Origin: Schleiferilactobacillus harbinensis DSM 16991
Lineage (GTDB): Bacteria > Bacillota > Bacilli > Lactobacillales > Lactobacillaceae
Direction: 5' to 3'
Length of the DNA stretch: 38,373 bases
Assembly: GCF_000425885.1 (NCBI RefSeq)
Contig: NZ_AUEH01000028.1
Coordinates: forward strand, 1 to 38,373
The notes beneath the pieces are model-generated. The model was not told the DNA's origin and searched no databases. It saw only the letters and a program-made list of their open reading frames with translations. Positions 17,118-25,422 of this stretch are shown here, in pieces; the stretch's first letter is position 1, and the number at the start of each line of letters is the position of its first letter. The translations under genes and the position numbers were made by a program.

Positions 17118-17729
17118 ATGTTTACACTCACCCAATTTGATCAGCACGGTCACCAGGTGGCCCTAGTCTTTCCCGAAGAAAGCCACGCCGCCGCGATTTT
17201 CGCTCAGGTGAAGAAAAATCGCGACCTGCTCACTCGCTGGATGCCCTGGACCAAGGACACCAAACACGTTCACGATGAAGAAAATTTCTTGCGCTACGCC
17301 CGTACCCAAATGATCAACAATAAGCTGTTTCTCCTGATTATCACAGTGGACGGCACGCCCGCCGGCATGATCGATCTCCACGACTTCGACCAGATGGATC
17401 ACCACGCCAGCGTGGGCTACTGGCTGGGAACCGATTATCAGGGTCTCGGCATCATGACCCGGGGGCTGTCCACCCTTTTTGCCGTCGGCTTCAACCGGTT
17501 GGGGCTGCGCAAAATCCAAGTGCTGGCCGATGTCGAGAATAAGAAAAGCCGGGCAGTCCCGGAGCGGCTGTTCTGCCACTTGGATGGGATCCTGCCCGAC
17601 CATATTTATCAAAGCGATGCCTACCATGACGCCGCTCTATACTCCCTGACCCTGCCGAATTATCAGCAGCTAATCAAGGAAGAAAAACTGCGCCCCGTCG
17701 ATAATATGGAAGTAAACAGCGAGTTGTAA
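17118..17729 (+). CDS. GNAT-family N-acetyltransferase, RimJ/RimL type
   Basis: The probable protein acetyltransferase is about 203 aa. Two adjacent ATGs exist; the second (17118) is better spaced from GAGG at 17108-17111. RWMPWTKD near the N-terminus and SVGYWLGTDYQGLGIMTRGL in its key parts (GYWLG, QGLGIMT) match the RimL/YdaF type acetyl-CoA-binding region. After LADVENKKSRAVPERL the ending departs slightly from the common N..S..V.E..GF form. Its last 60 bp overlap, on the opposite strand, the end of the large lipase-like gene. Confidence 0.87.
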   Translation: MFTLTQFDQHGHQVALVFPEESHAAAIFAQVKKNRDLLTRWMPWTKDTKHVHDEENFLRYARTQMINNKLFLLIITVDGTPAGMIDLHDFDQMDHHASVGYWLGTDYQGLGIMTRGLSTLFAVGFNRLGLRKIQVLADVENKKSRAVPERLFCHLDGILPDHIYQSDAYHDAALYSLTLPNYQQLIKEEKLRPVDNMEVNSEL

Positions 17730-19391
17730 CATATCAAAACGAATCTGCCGAAACGTCCGCAATTTGCCGGCTGATAACCGGCTCGTCAGCCAGCGGGGCA
17801 GACTGCGGGCCGAAATGACCGGCTCAGTGCTCAACCAGCCGGTGGCCGTCAAGTACCGCAAATAATCCCGCCGGTAACGGATACTCTTGCTCGCCGGCAA
17901 ATGGGGTGTTTCACCCCAAGCCCGCATATAATTCACGATCTGCCAGCTCAGACTTGTCGTCTGGTCGCTGGCTGTTTTTTTGAAGAAATCCCCCAACGTG
18001 GTGGCCGCGTAGCGAATCTCGGCCGAGGAAAGATAATCGGAAACTTGGGTAATGAACGGGTATTGCAAACCCGGCCGCTGAACAGCATGGTAAGATCCGA
18101 CGTAGACATTGCCCGCTAAGTTATAGAACAGCCGGGTAATGTCCTGGGCAAAACCTTCATTGGTGATCGCTAAGCGCGGATCAGTCACCGTCTGGGCCAG
18201 CAAGGCTGAATCTGAAGCATTCGCGATGCCGCGACTGGTAGCCGCCTGCAGGGCAGTCCAAGTTTCTAGAGAAAACCGTTCCGGCGCAATCTGTTGGATC
18301 TGACGCAGTTGGACCGGGGCAGCATTCAGAGTGTACCCGGCCGCAAACGCGCCATCGATCAGCTGCAAGGACTGGACCAGGTGGCCGTCCAAGGAATGAC
18401 CGATGCCGTATGCTTTGGTGGTCGTCGGCAATTGGGCCAGGACCTCAGCCACGAACCGGCGGGCGGCGTCGATCTGGGACATTTCCGTATCCTCCCCCAG
18501 CAGCACGGCCTGCACGTTGTACCACCAGTCGCGATAGCCCTCAATTAAATTGGCATCCATGGCCGCCAACGGATGAGCCAGCGCCTCTGTCAGGTGCAGC
18601 GGTTCCGCCGCCCCCTTCGTGTTTTCTGTGCCGCGAAACAGGAAATACACCTCCGGCGGTGCCGCTGGCGGATAGAAGACCACGGCGTCCGCCGACAGGC
18701 CGGTATCCGCTGCCGCCGGTACCAGCGTCCGGGCATTGTACGTCGCAACGGGGATCCCGAAGATATGGTTCAACCGCCATAATTGCCACTGCCAAAACTG
18801 TTCCGGCGTCAGCGTTTGATAATTCGCCATCTGGTATTCCGCCGCAATCGCTGCAAACACAAAAGTCCGCTGGTGGATCAAGCTATCCACCGGATAAGGT
18901 ACACTCTCAGCGGTGTAACGGGTCGGCGCTGCGTTGAGCGTGCTGCTCCCCAACAGTGCCGCCAAGGCTCGGAGTTGGGCGGGGAGCGACAGCCCAATGG
19001 CTTTGGCCAACTGGGTCAGGACGTCTTGGGGTGTATCACTCGTCGTGCGCCAAGGCAGCCGGGCACTGACCTGTTCCACCAGCTGGCGGGGCAGGAACGC
19101 CGCTGGTTGCGCTTTGGCCACCGCTGCCGCCAACAGCGCGTGCTGGGCAGCGGAAAAGTCCGTCGGCGCTCCTGCAAAATAATCCTGCAAGTCTCCCAGA
19201 ACTTGGGCTTTTCCCTTCGTTAAATTGGCGATGGCCGCCCGCAAGTCATCAATCCGAGTCCACAGCGTCGGCGCCTGAACGGGATTGCCGGCCAGCGGCA
19301 CACACGTCTGCAAGTCAAAAAAGGCCCGCTCGTATCGGTGGGCCAAAGCGTCCAACTGAATACTCGCGGCCATGATCGTGGTCAAACTCAT
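17670..19391 (-). CDS. Large lipase-like (alpha/beta-hydrolase) protein of unknown role, altered nucleophile elbow
   Basis: This 573-aa protein has no signal peptide or membrane segment. Residues 1-160 are alpha-helical, Ala/Leu/Gln rich, and unassigned. From about 170 to 350 it resembles lipase-like hydrolases: YFLFRGTE (249-256) and GIGHSLDGH (329-337). In active lipases the second motif is GHSLGG; here the last Gly of GxSxG is Asp (D335), although Ser333 remains. The C-terminal 220 residues are not recognised. The ATG overlaps the stop codon of the upstream MDR gene (ATGA), indicating an operon. The ribosome site is weak, which fits coupling. The product could be an intracellular lipase/esterase or a non-catalytic relative. 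Confidence 0.7.
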   Translation of the reverse strand: MSLTTIMAASIQLDALAHRYERAFFDLQTCVPLAGNPVQAPTLWTRIDDLRAAIANLTKGKAQVLGDLQDYFAGAPTDFSAAQHALLAAAVAKAQPAAFLPRQLVEQVSARLPWRTTSDTPQDVLTQLAKAIGLSLPAQLRALAALLGSSTLNAAPTRYTAESVPYPVDSLIHQRTFVFAAIAAEYQMANYQTLTPEQFWQWQLWRLNHIFGIPVATYNARTLVPAAADTGLSADAVVFYPPAAPPEVYFLFRGTENTKGAAEPLHLTEALAHPLAAMDANLIEGYRDWWYNVQAVLLGEDTEMSQIDAARRFVAEVLAQLPTTTKAYGIGHSLDGHLVQSLQLIDGAFAAGYTLNAAPVQLRQIQQIAPERFSLETWTALQAATSRGIANASDSALLAQTVTDPRLAITNEGFAQDITRLFYNLAGNVYVGSYHAVQRPGLQYPFITQVSDYLSSAEIRYAATTLGDFFKKTASDQTTSLSWQIVNYMRAWGETPHLPASKSIRYRRDYLRYLTATGWLSTEPVISARSLPRWLTSRLSAGKLRTFRQIRFDMLQLAVYFHIIDGAQFFFLD

Positions 19392-20401
19392 TGCAAGTTG
19401 CCCACGTGGAAAGTCAGCTTGCCCACGGCGTGCCCGGCCTGCAGGGTATGCAGACCCTCCGTCAGCGTCTCGGTCGTCAATACCGGGAAGGTCCGCGTCG
19501 CAGTGGGCCGAATCGCGCCGCTTTGCAATAAGTCGGCCAGCTGCTGCAGGATGGCACCCTGGGAGGCGACATTGACCCCCGCATCGGTCTTAGCCGACAT
19601 ATATTCAAAGTCAAAACTGGCGGATTTGTTTTTCAGCGGGGCTAGGGCTAAGGGGCCGCTGGGTTCCACAATGGATCCCACATGACCGAAATAAGCCACC
19701 AGGTCCGCCGCCACCTGGGCGTAGGGCACCGGTTGATACAAAATAGCGACACCAGTGGGCGCAGCCAGATTCAAGGCTTGATACGCGGTGGTCAGGTCCT
19801 GATGATAATCCAGCGCATGGTCCACACCATTGGCCGTGAGCCAATCGAAGTTCTTAGGTGACGCCGTGGCGACGACCGTTAAACCGCTCCACTTCGCCAA
19901 CTGGGTCAAAATCGAGCCCACGCCGCCAGCACCGTTGATCACCAGCAATACCTGACCGTGATTAGCACCCGCCGAGGCGGTATAACCCATTTTTTCAAAT
20001 AACAGCTCCCAGGCCGTGATCCCGGTCAAGGGCAGGCTGGCGAGAAAAGTGGATTCAAACCCTCTGGGGGTCGCCACCACTAACTTGCTAGTGACGCTCT
20101 GATACCGGGCAAAGCTGCCCTGGCGCTGGCCCTCACCGGCGAAGAAGACTTTTTGTCCCGCTGAGAACCCGCTGACGTTGGCTCCCGTCCGCACGACCCG
20201 GCCGACGGTATCAAAACCCATCACCTGCTGGTCCCCGCTGGCCGCCCGCTTGAGGTCCACCGGATTGACACTGGCGCCGCTCACGGCCACCAGCACATCA
20301 TCCGGACCCACCACGGGCATGGGAATCTCCTGTTCGGTCACAACAGCTTTTTTATCCTGCAAATGAATGAAGAAACCACGATTTGTTTCTGCCATATCCA
20401 T
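19388..20401 (-). CDS. Medium-chain dehydrogenase/reductase, quinone-oxidoreductase-like
   Basis: This NAD(P)H-dependent oxidoreductase is 337 aa. The N-terminal GroES-like domain has ASVNPVDLKRA and MGFDTVGRVVRTG; it lacks the Cys/His zinc ligands of alcohol dehydrogenases. The Rossmann motif is VINGAGGVGSILTQLAK (about residue 154 on), where GAGGVGS binds the cofactor. It belongs to the zinc-type-ADH-like group often named after quinone oxidoreductase. Starts at 20401 or 20395 are both possible. It lies between a small membrane protein gene (12 bp upstream) and the lipase-like gene (ATGA overlap), so three genes share a transcript. Confidence 0.88.
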   Translation of the reverse strand: MDMAETNRGFFIHLQDKKAVVTEQEIPMPVVGPDDVLVAVSGASVNPVDLKRAASGDQQVMGFDTVGRVVRTGANVSGFSAGQKVFFAGEGQRQGSFARYQSVTSKLVVATPRGFESTFLASLPLTGITAWELLFEKMGYTASAGANHGQVLLVINGAGGVGSILTQLAKWSGLTVVATASPKNFDWLTANGVDHALDYHQDLTTAYQALNLAAPTGVAILYQPVPYAQVAADLVAYFGHVGSIVEPSGPLALAPLKNKSASFDFEYMSAKTDAGVNVASQGAILQQLADLLQSGAIRPTATRTFPVLTTETLTEGLHTLQAGHAVGKLTFHVGNLQ

Positions 20402-20413
20402 AACCTGCTTTCC

Positions 20414-20722
20414 TTAAACAACCAACGGCCACGTCGGTCCGAAGATGAGAAATAATGCGATCAGCGAAAGAAGCAGCCAAAACGAAACAGTCACCAGGGT
20501 GCCCCACAACAGTTGCGGCCACAACGTCGCAGCCTTGGCCCAAAGATACAAACTGGCCAGGCCGGGCAGCAACGGTCCGGCGATGCTGACAGCAAGCAGC
20601 CCCGCCGGATGCCGGGTCAAACCGGCCAGCCAGTCGCGCCGCATGAAATACACCGCGCCGATGGCGATATACGCCAGCACTGTCACTAAGACCAGTATCC
20701 ACCGGTTATGTCGTTTCGTCAT
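20414..20722 (-). CDS. Small integral membrane protein, function unknown
   Basis: This 102-aa protein has three hydrophobic segments: about residues 8-26, 38-62 and 72-100. The N-terminus MTKRHNRW is positively charged and so probably inside. AAAGGAG stands 8 nt upstream of the ATG. It is the first gene of the predicted operon with the MDR oxidoreductase and the lipase-like protein. I do not recognise a family. Confidence 0.75.
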   Translation of the reverse strand: MTKRHNRWILVLVTVLAYIAIGAVYFMRRDWLAGLTRHPAGLLAVSIAGPLLPGLASLYLWAKAATLWPQLLWGTLVTVSFWLLLSLIALFLIFGPTWPLVV

Positions 20723-20868
20723 CTCCAGCGCTCCTTTCCTGCCTCCATATTATTTTAGCATTGTCCGCGAGGTCCGCCCAACTTTCACGCGCCCGGCCAA
20801 TTCTTTCTTATGCGCAGCTTTTTTTGGTTGTAGGATAAAGGCAGAAAGTCAGAAAGCAGGCAATAAAT

Positions 20869-22257
20869 ATGGCACAACAACAAGTGGCGCGGCACACTCA
20901 ATGGGCAATTTTGGCCGTCGGGCTGCTCTCGTTCACTGGTATCTTAGTCGAAACATCCTTGAATGTGGCGTTTTATACCTTGACGCGCCAACTGGGCATC
21001 ACCTTGAGCACGGTACAGTGGCTGACATCGGGGTATTTGTTAATGGTGACGATCGTGATGAGCACGACCGCGTACTTGATCCAGCGCTTCGCTGCCCAAA
21101 GCTTATTCCGCTTCGCGGTGGGCATGGCGTTGATTGGCGCGACTCTTTGCGCCGCCGCTCCGAACTTCCCCATCCTGCTGCTGGGCCGGTTAGCCCAGGC
21201 CGTAGCCACGGGAATCGCCACGCCGTTAATGTTCTATCTGATCATGGCTCTGATCCCCCATCGCCAACTGGGAACTTATATGGGCTTAGCCAGCATGATC
21301 ATTTCTCTAGCCCCGGCATTGGGCCCAACCTATGGCGGCTGGCTCACCTCCGCCTTGAGCTGGCGGCTGATTTTTGTCGTCATTCTGCCGGTAATCGGCG
21401 GTGTGTTTCTGTTAGGCCAAAAATTTATCCAACTACCGGCCAAACCCCAGCATCGCCGCTTCGATTGGTCTGGGCTGATCCTGCTCGCCGGAGTACTGGT
21501 CGGCTTAAGCGAAGCGGTGGAAAATATCGGCACCCTCGGCTGGACCAGTGGCTCAGTCCTTAGTTGGGGCGGACTTTTTTTGGCCGCTCTCCTGCTCCTG
21601 CTCTGGCATATCAAGACCAGCAATGCCCTGTTGCTGAACTTCAGGATCTTGCGAACGCCAGCCGTTGCCCTCTGGGCCATCGTCTTCTTCTCATTGCAGT
21701 TCGCCAACATTGGCTTATCGTTCCTGCTGCCGCAATTCAGTCAAAACGTCTTGCACAGCAGCGCACTGACAGCAGGACTGATGCTCCTGCCTGGATCGAT
21801 TCTCGGCGGCCTGATGTCGCCTCTGGCCGGCCATGTTTATGACCGCGCGGGTTTCCGTCTGCCGCTGCTGCTCAGCAATACTGCCATTCTGCTCAGCTGT
21901 CTGCTCTTTTGGGGACTGACAGGCTGGCTTGGCGGTGTGTTAATCACCCTGCTGTACATGCTCTTCCGCTTCGGCTTCAACTTTGGCTTCGGCAACACGA
22001 TGTCCGACGCCTCACTCAGAGTGCCTGGTTCGGCAAAGGGCGATTTGAATTCGCTTTTCAACACCCTGCAGCAATACGCCGGCTCCATGGGTACCAGTGT
22101 CCTATCCGCCATCTTAGCGGCCAATGAACGCGGCGCTGGCACACCGAAAGCGGCCGCGATCACGGCCGGCAGCCGCCAGTCGTTTCTCCTCATTGCGGCC
22201 TTGGGCCTGCTCGGCATCGTGCTCACGCTCATGGTAAAATCAAAGAAAACCGTGTAG
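20869..22257 (+). CDS. MFS multidrug-efflux transporter, DHA2 (EmrB/QacA) family
   Basis: This proton-driven exporter is 462 aa with about 14 predicted helices. Early features typical of DHA2 proteins are TSLNVAFYTL, TVQWLTSGYLL in helix 2, and GRLAQAVATGIATPL in helix 4. Motif C is seen as LAPALGPTYGGWL in helix 5. It is divergent from the membrane protein/MDR operon and followed after 14 bp by a pentapeptide-repeat gene, so the two probably share a transcript. Substrates are likely hydrophobic drugs or dyes, by family knowledge only. Confidence 0.88.
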   Translation: MAQQQVARHTQWAILAVGLLSFTGILVETSLNVAFYTLTRQLGITLSTVQWLTSGYLLMVTIVMSTTAYLIQRFAAQSLFRFAVGMALIGATLCAAAPNFPILLLGRLAQAVATGIATPLMFYLIMALIPHRQLGTYMGLASMIISLAPALGPTYGGWLTSALSWRLIFVVILPVIGGVFLLGQKFIQLPAKPQHRRFDWSGLILLAGVLVGLSEAVENIGTLGWTSGSVLSWGGLFLAALLLLLWHIKTSNALLLNFRILRTPAVALWAIVFFSLQFANIGLSFLLPQFSQNVLHSSALTAGLMLLPGSILGGLMSPLAGHVYDRAGFRLPLLLSNTAILLSCLLFWGLTGWLGGVLITLLYMLFRFGFNFGFGNTMSDASLRVPGSAKGDLNSLFNTLQQYAGSMGTSVLSAILAANERGAGTPKAAAITAGSRQSFLLIAALGLLGIVLTLMVKSKKTV

Positions 22258-22271
22258 AGGAGACCGCTATT

Positions 22272-22883
22272 ATGGCCGCAGAAGAACCTACCGTCATCGA
22301 AAATAAAACACTCAGTATCGACGATCTCATCCCTGAAACCACATATCGCCATTGCACTCTGGATTATTCCAATCAGGACATCAACGTCCAGCAGGTCACG
22401 CTGGATAATTGTACTTTTGTCCAGCATGATTTCACCAAAAGTGCCTGGCTGGATTGCACGTTCATCGGCCTCGATTGGTCCAATTGCCAATTCGGCGGCA
22501 GCTACTTCACCGGTTGTACGTTCAAGGACACCAAACTGGTCGGCGCCGACCTCTACAATTGCGGTATCGTCGACTTGACGCTGACCGACTGTCTGGCCAA
22601 TTACGTCAACTTTTCAGAAAGCATTATCAAGGGATTGCACGCCAGCGCCAGCCGCTTGCAGGAATCCTATTGGACGGCCGTGAAGTTCACCCGCAAGATT
22701 CAGTTTGCCCACTGCGATCTGACCCGAGCGGACTTTGGCGAAACCAAACTGAAGAATTTAGATTTCACCACCTCTGAGTTAGCCGGACTGCGCTTTGACT
22801 GGCACCTCGCCCAGGGGATGAAAATATCCCCAGACCAGGCGCCGAACCTGGTGGGGATGATGGGGATCACTGTTGTTTATTGA
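22272..22883 (+). CDS. Pentapeptide-repeat protein
   Basis: This 203-aa cytoplasmic protein is made largely of A(D/N)LXX-like pentapeptide repeats between about residues 40 and 165 (e.g. CTFIG, CQFGG, CTFKD, ADLYN, ADFGE), which fold as a right-handed quadrilateral beta-helix. Some relatives (Qnr, MfpA) mimic DNA and protect gyrase; nothing here proves that role. GAGGAG precedes the ATG. It follows a DHA2 efflux gene by 14 bp, an interesting pairing of possible protection and efflux. It ends with a 7-bp overlap with the convergent GNAT gene. Confidence 0.88.
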   Translation: MAAEEPTVIENKTLSIDDLIPETTYRHCTLDYSNQDINVQQVTLDNCTFVQHDFTKSAWLDCTFIGLDWSNCQFGGSYFTGCTFKDTKLVGADLYNCGIVDLTLTDCLANYVNFSESIIKGLHASASRLQESYWTAVKFTRKIQFAHCDLTRADFGETKLKNLDFTTSELAGLRFDWHLAQGMKISPDQAPNLVGMMGITVVY

Positions 22884-23389
22884 ATTGCGCTTTTCTTGAT
22901 GCGCGTGAAGTATTCCGCGTCGTTTTCGTGCCAAATGGTTGCGCCGTTCTTCAACTGCACGGCCAGGGACGCCGGATTATCCTTGTGGACAGACAAATAG
23001 ATGTGATCCTCCGGCACAATTCTGGCTGCCTCCCGCAGGGTCAGCGCCAAGCCGATATTCGCGTAGCCATGCCCACGGTAAGCCGGTAAAATGGCATAGC
23101 CGATGTGGCCAGCCCCATTGCGCAGGGCTGGCGTCAGGTAATGCCGCACCCGGAACAAGCCGACGATCGTATCGTCCGCCCAAAGGAAGAAATCCGTTTC
23201 CGGGACAAAACCCGCCGGCAAATCAATGCCTTGCGGGGCATTGAGCATCGCTGGCAACGCCTTGGCCAAGAACTCTTGGCGGGAAATGCCGTAATTTTTA
23301 TTGGTAAAGCCGTTCTCGCTTTGCAAGGCGGTGATGGCTGCAAATTCCTGTTCAGCATCAGCGGCATTGGTTGCTTTCAAACGCAGCAT
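22877..23389 (-). CDS. GNAT-family N-acetyltransferase
   Basis: This acetyltransferase is about 170 aa from the ATG at 23389, which has AAAGG 9 nt upstream. The open frame continues to 23512, but the extra N-terminus crosses a terminator and the end of the neighbouring gene. The acetyl-CoA loop appears as GHIGYAILPAYRGHGYAN (key residues RGHGYA), and SVHKDNPASLAVQLKNGA is the C-terminal motif with the conserved N..S. The DUF-like N-terminal half resembles that of YjdJ/YkkB type enzymes. The substrate is unknown. Confidence 0.87.
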   Translation of the reverse strand: MLRLKATNAADAEQEFAAITALQSENGFTNKNYGISRQEFLAKALPAMLNAPQGIDLPAGFVPETDFFLWADDTIVGLFRVRHYLTPALRNGAGHIGYAILPAYRGHGYANIGLALTLREAARIVPEDHIYLSVHKDNPASLAVQLKNGATIWHENDAEYFTRIKKSAIQ

Positions 23390-23452
23390 GGACAACATCC
23401 TTTCAATCGGTGGGATGTTTTGATTATACCGCGATAAATTTTGAGCAAAATA

Positions 23453-23479
23453 AAAATCCGCCAATTGCTGACGGATTTT
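23453..23479. terminator. Terminator between the GPH symporter and GNAT genes
   Basis: AAAATCCG (23453-23460) pairs with CGGATTTT (23472-23479). Read on the minus strand it follows the symporter stop and leads into a T-rich stretch. Confidence 0.78.
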
Positions 23480-23486
23480 CTTTGTC

Positions 23487-24941
23487 TTATTGATCCAATC
23501 CCGTCGGCTCACCAGGCAGCTTCTGTGCTGCCGCTTGGCTCGCCGCAGCTCGAATTGCGTGGGAATGGGCCGAGATTTCCTGCTCCCGGTGACGGGTGAA
23601 AGGATACCAGATCATTGGAATCAACCCAACCACTAAACAAAGCAGCGGGATCGCCCCCGTGGCCAGCCGAATGCCCCATTGCGCCTGGGGCGTCTGGACA
23701 GCCGCCTTGCCCACATAACCAGCGGTACCGATCACGTTGGTAAAGATGATCAGCTGAATACTGGCAAAAGCGGTGGTACATAGATTGAACATGCCGTTAT
23801 ACAACCCCGTTTTGCGCACGCCGGTCCGCCATTCATCCTCATCAATAATCAGGCCGTTCATCGGTCCAATCGCCACTCCGAAGTAGATCGTCGAAATAAC
23901 GATCAACGTCCAGAAGATACTGATCTCCCAAATTGTGGTGGCGAAAGTGATTCCCAAATAGCCGATGCTCGCCGGGATCATTCCCCAGTAAATCGCTAAT
24001 TTGGTCCCATAAGCCTTCGTGATCGAGTTCATGATCGGCATCAGCATCAGAGCCACCACGTGGGCCGCGGTATTGATAATCGTCGCTGTGATGCCGTCGA
24101 CTTTGACGGCACCGCCCATATAATACAAATAGGCGGTAGTGTAAAAACGTAAGGCCCCCATGGCAATGATGGAGTACGCAATGGCGGCGAGAAACGGCCG
24201 TGATTTCAGAATTGACCAGGCCATCTTCAAAGTTTCCCGAAAATCCGTATGGACCAGTTCCACCGAGGCATACAGCTCGGGCGGATCCGGCAGCCCCCAC
24301 AGAGCGACAACGAAGATGGCCGACTGAAACAGCATGATCACCATGAATACCGGAATGAAAACCCGCTGCGTCGTGTGGTTGATCAGCAGCAAAGTCGGCA
24401 CGACGGACACCGCCCAGGACATGATGTACGTGACGTAATTGCCGATCGTCCCAATGTCCATCCGCTCTTCCTTAGTCGGCGCCCGTAACAGGACATAGGA
24501 ACTCAGCGCAATGTTGTACACCGTTTGCGCTGTGTCAAAGATAAACAGCAGGCCCGTAAACACGCCGAAAATCACCCATTGGCTCCAACTGGGACTGCTC
24601 CAAGCCATGGCAAAGGTCGCCAGCAGCATCACCGGCACCGTGACTTTCATTAAATAGACGTACTTACCCCGCTTCGGATCCGGCGGCCGCCGGTCCAGCA
24701 GCACCCCAAAGAGCGGGTCATTCACCGCATTCCAGATGTTATACAAAGTGTAGACCCAGCCAACCATGGCGGGGGTCAAACCGATCACATCCGTGTAATA
24801 CTTCAGAAAGACCTGATGAATGATCACCCCGGACACCGACAGAATCGGTGCCGGCAGCGATAGCTTGAACTTATCTTTGAAGGACAAGCCCGGACTGTTG
24901 AATGTGAAAGCGTCCTTCAGCATGTGGGCAATCCGTTGCAC
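23487..24941 (-). CDS. GPH-family (glycoside-pentoside-hexuronide) cation symporter
   Basis: This sugar:cation symporter of the MelB/LacS type is about 484 aa with 12 predicted helices. The ATG at 24947 sits directly against the AGGAGGG, so the GTG at 24941 is better spaced. The sequence near the N-terminus (YYTDVIGLTPAMVGW, WNAVNDPLFGVLLDRR) carries the GPH family signature with the cation-site Asp residues. No IIA-like domain is attached. It lies downstream of a GH5 glycosidase and a small membrane protein in the same orientation, suggesting that it imports the glycoside that the GH5 enzyme cleaves. Confidence 0.9.
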   Translation of the reverse strand: MQRIAHMLKDAFTFNSPGLSFKDKFKLSLPAPILSVSGVIIHQVFLKYYTDVIGLTPAMVGWVYTLYNIWNAVNDPLFGVLLDRRPPDPKRGKYVYLMKVTVPVMLLATFAMAWSSPSWSQWVIFGVFTGLLFIFDTAQTVYNIALSSYVLLRAPTKEERMDIGTIGNYVTYIMSWAVSVVPTLLLINHTTQRVFIPVFMVIMLFQSAIFVVALWGLPDPPELYASVELVHTDFRETLKMAWSILKSRPFLAAIAYSIIAMGALRFYTTAYLYYMGGAVKVDGITATIINTAAHVVALMLMPIMNSITKAYGTKLAIYWGMIPASIGYLGITFATTIWEISIFWTLIVISTIYFGVAIGPMNGLIIDEDEWRTGVRKTGLYNGMFNLCTTAFASIQLIIFTNVIGTAGYVGKAAVQTPQAQWGIRLATGAIPLLCLVVGLIPMIWYPFTRHREQEISAHSHAIRAAASQAAAQKLPGEPTGLDQ

Positions 24942-24974
24942 GCACATCCCTCCTAACTTTCTGATGACTCACCG

Positions 24975-25346
24975 TCACGCCCTAGTGAGATACCGTCGCA
25001 AATAAACATCACCGACCAGAACAATCACCAGTGAACCGATCACGATTCCAATGCTTAGAGCAAAATAGGGGTTCCCGGGATTCTGCATCAGTATCCATAC
25101 CCAAAGCAGAACCTGTAAGCAATCCCCAGCCACCATGCGCCAGTAATCGGTACGCTGGAACAAGGGCCGCTTAGCCCGCCAAAAGTTACTGCCGAGATTC
25201 ACCATGTTCAGGGCGAATATCAAAGCGGCACTAATTAGCCAGCGATAGGGACTGGTGTTCCAAAAGAGCAGCGCGATAACGCTGGCAAGCACTAAAACAC
25301 CCAGGGCGATGCGCCACACTGGATAAAGTTGCGTCTTTGTCATCAT
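24975..25346 (-). CDS. Small membrane protein in the GH5/GPH operon, function unknown
   Basis: This is about 123 aa from the double ATG at 25346/25343, with GGGAGG upstream; a longer frame to 25409 lacks a ribosome site. Four hydrophobic segments are seen (about 10-27, 35-50, 70-88 and 94-113), with RRYLTRA at the C-terminus. It is located between the GH5 glycosidase (76 bp) and the GPH symporter (33 bp) on the same strand. It could assist transport, but no family is recognised. Confidence 0.72.
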   Translation of the reverse strand: MMTKTQLYPVWRIALGVLVLASVIALLFWNTSPYRWLISAALIFALNMVNLGSNFWRAKRPLFQRTDYWRMVAGDCLQVLLWVWILMQNPGNPYFALSIGIVIGSLVIVLVGDVYLRRYLTRA

Positions 25347-25422
25347 CGAGTCCTCCCCACTGATTGATGTTAAGCCAATGATATCGCATTCGCAGGAACT
25401 CTGGCCCAAAAGCCGATCCTAA

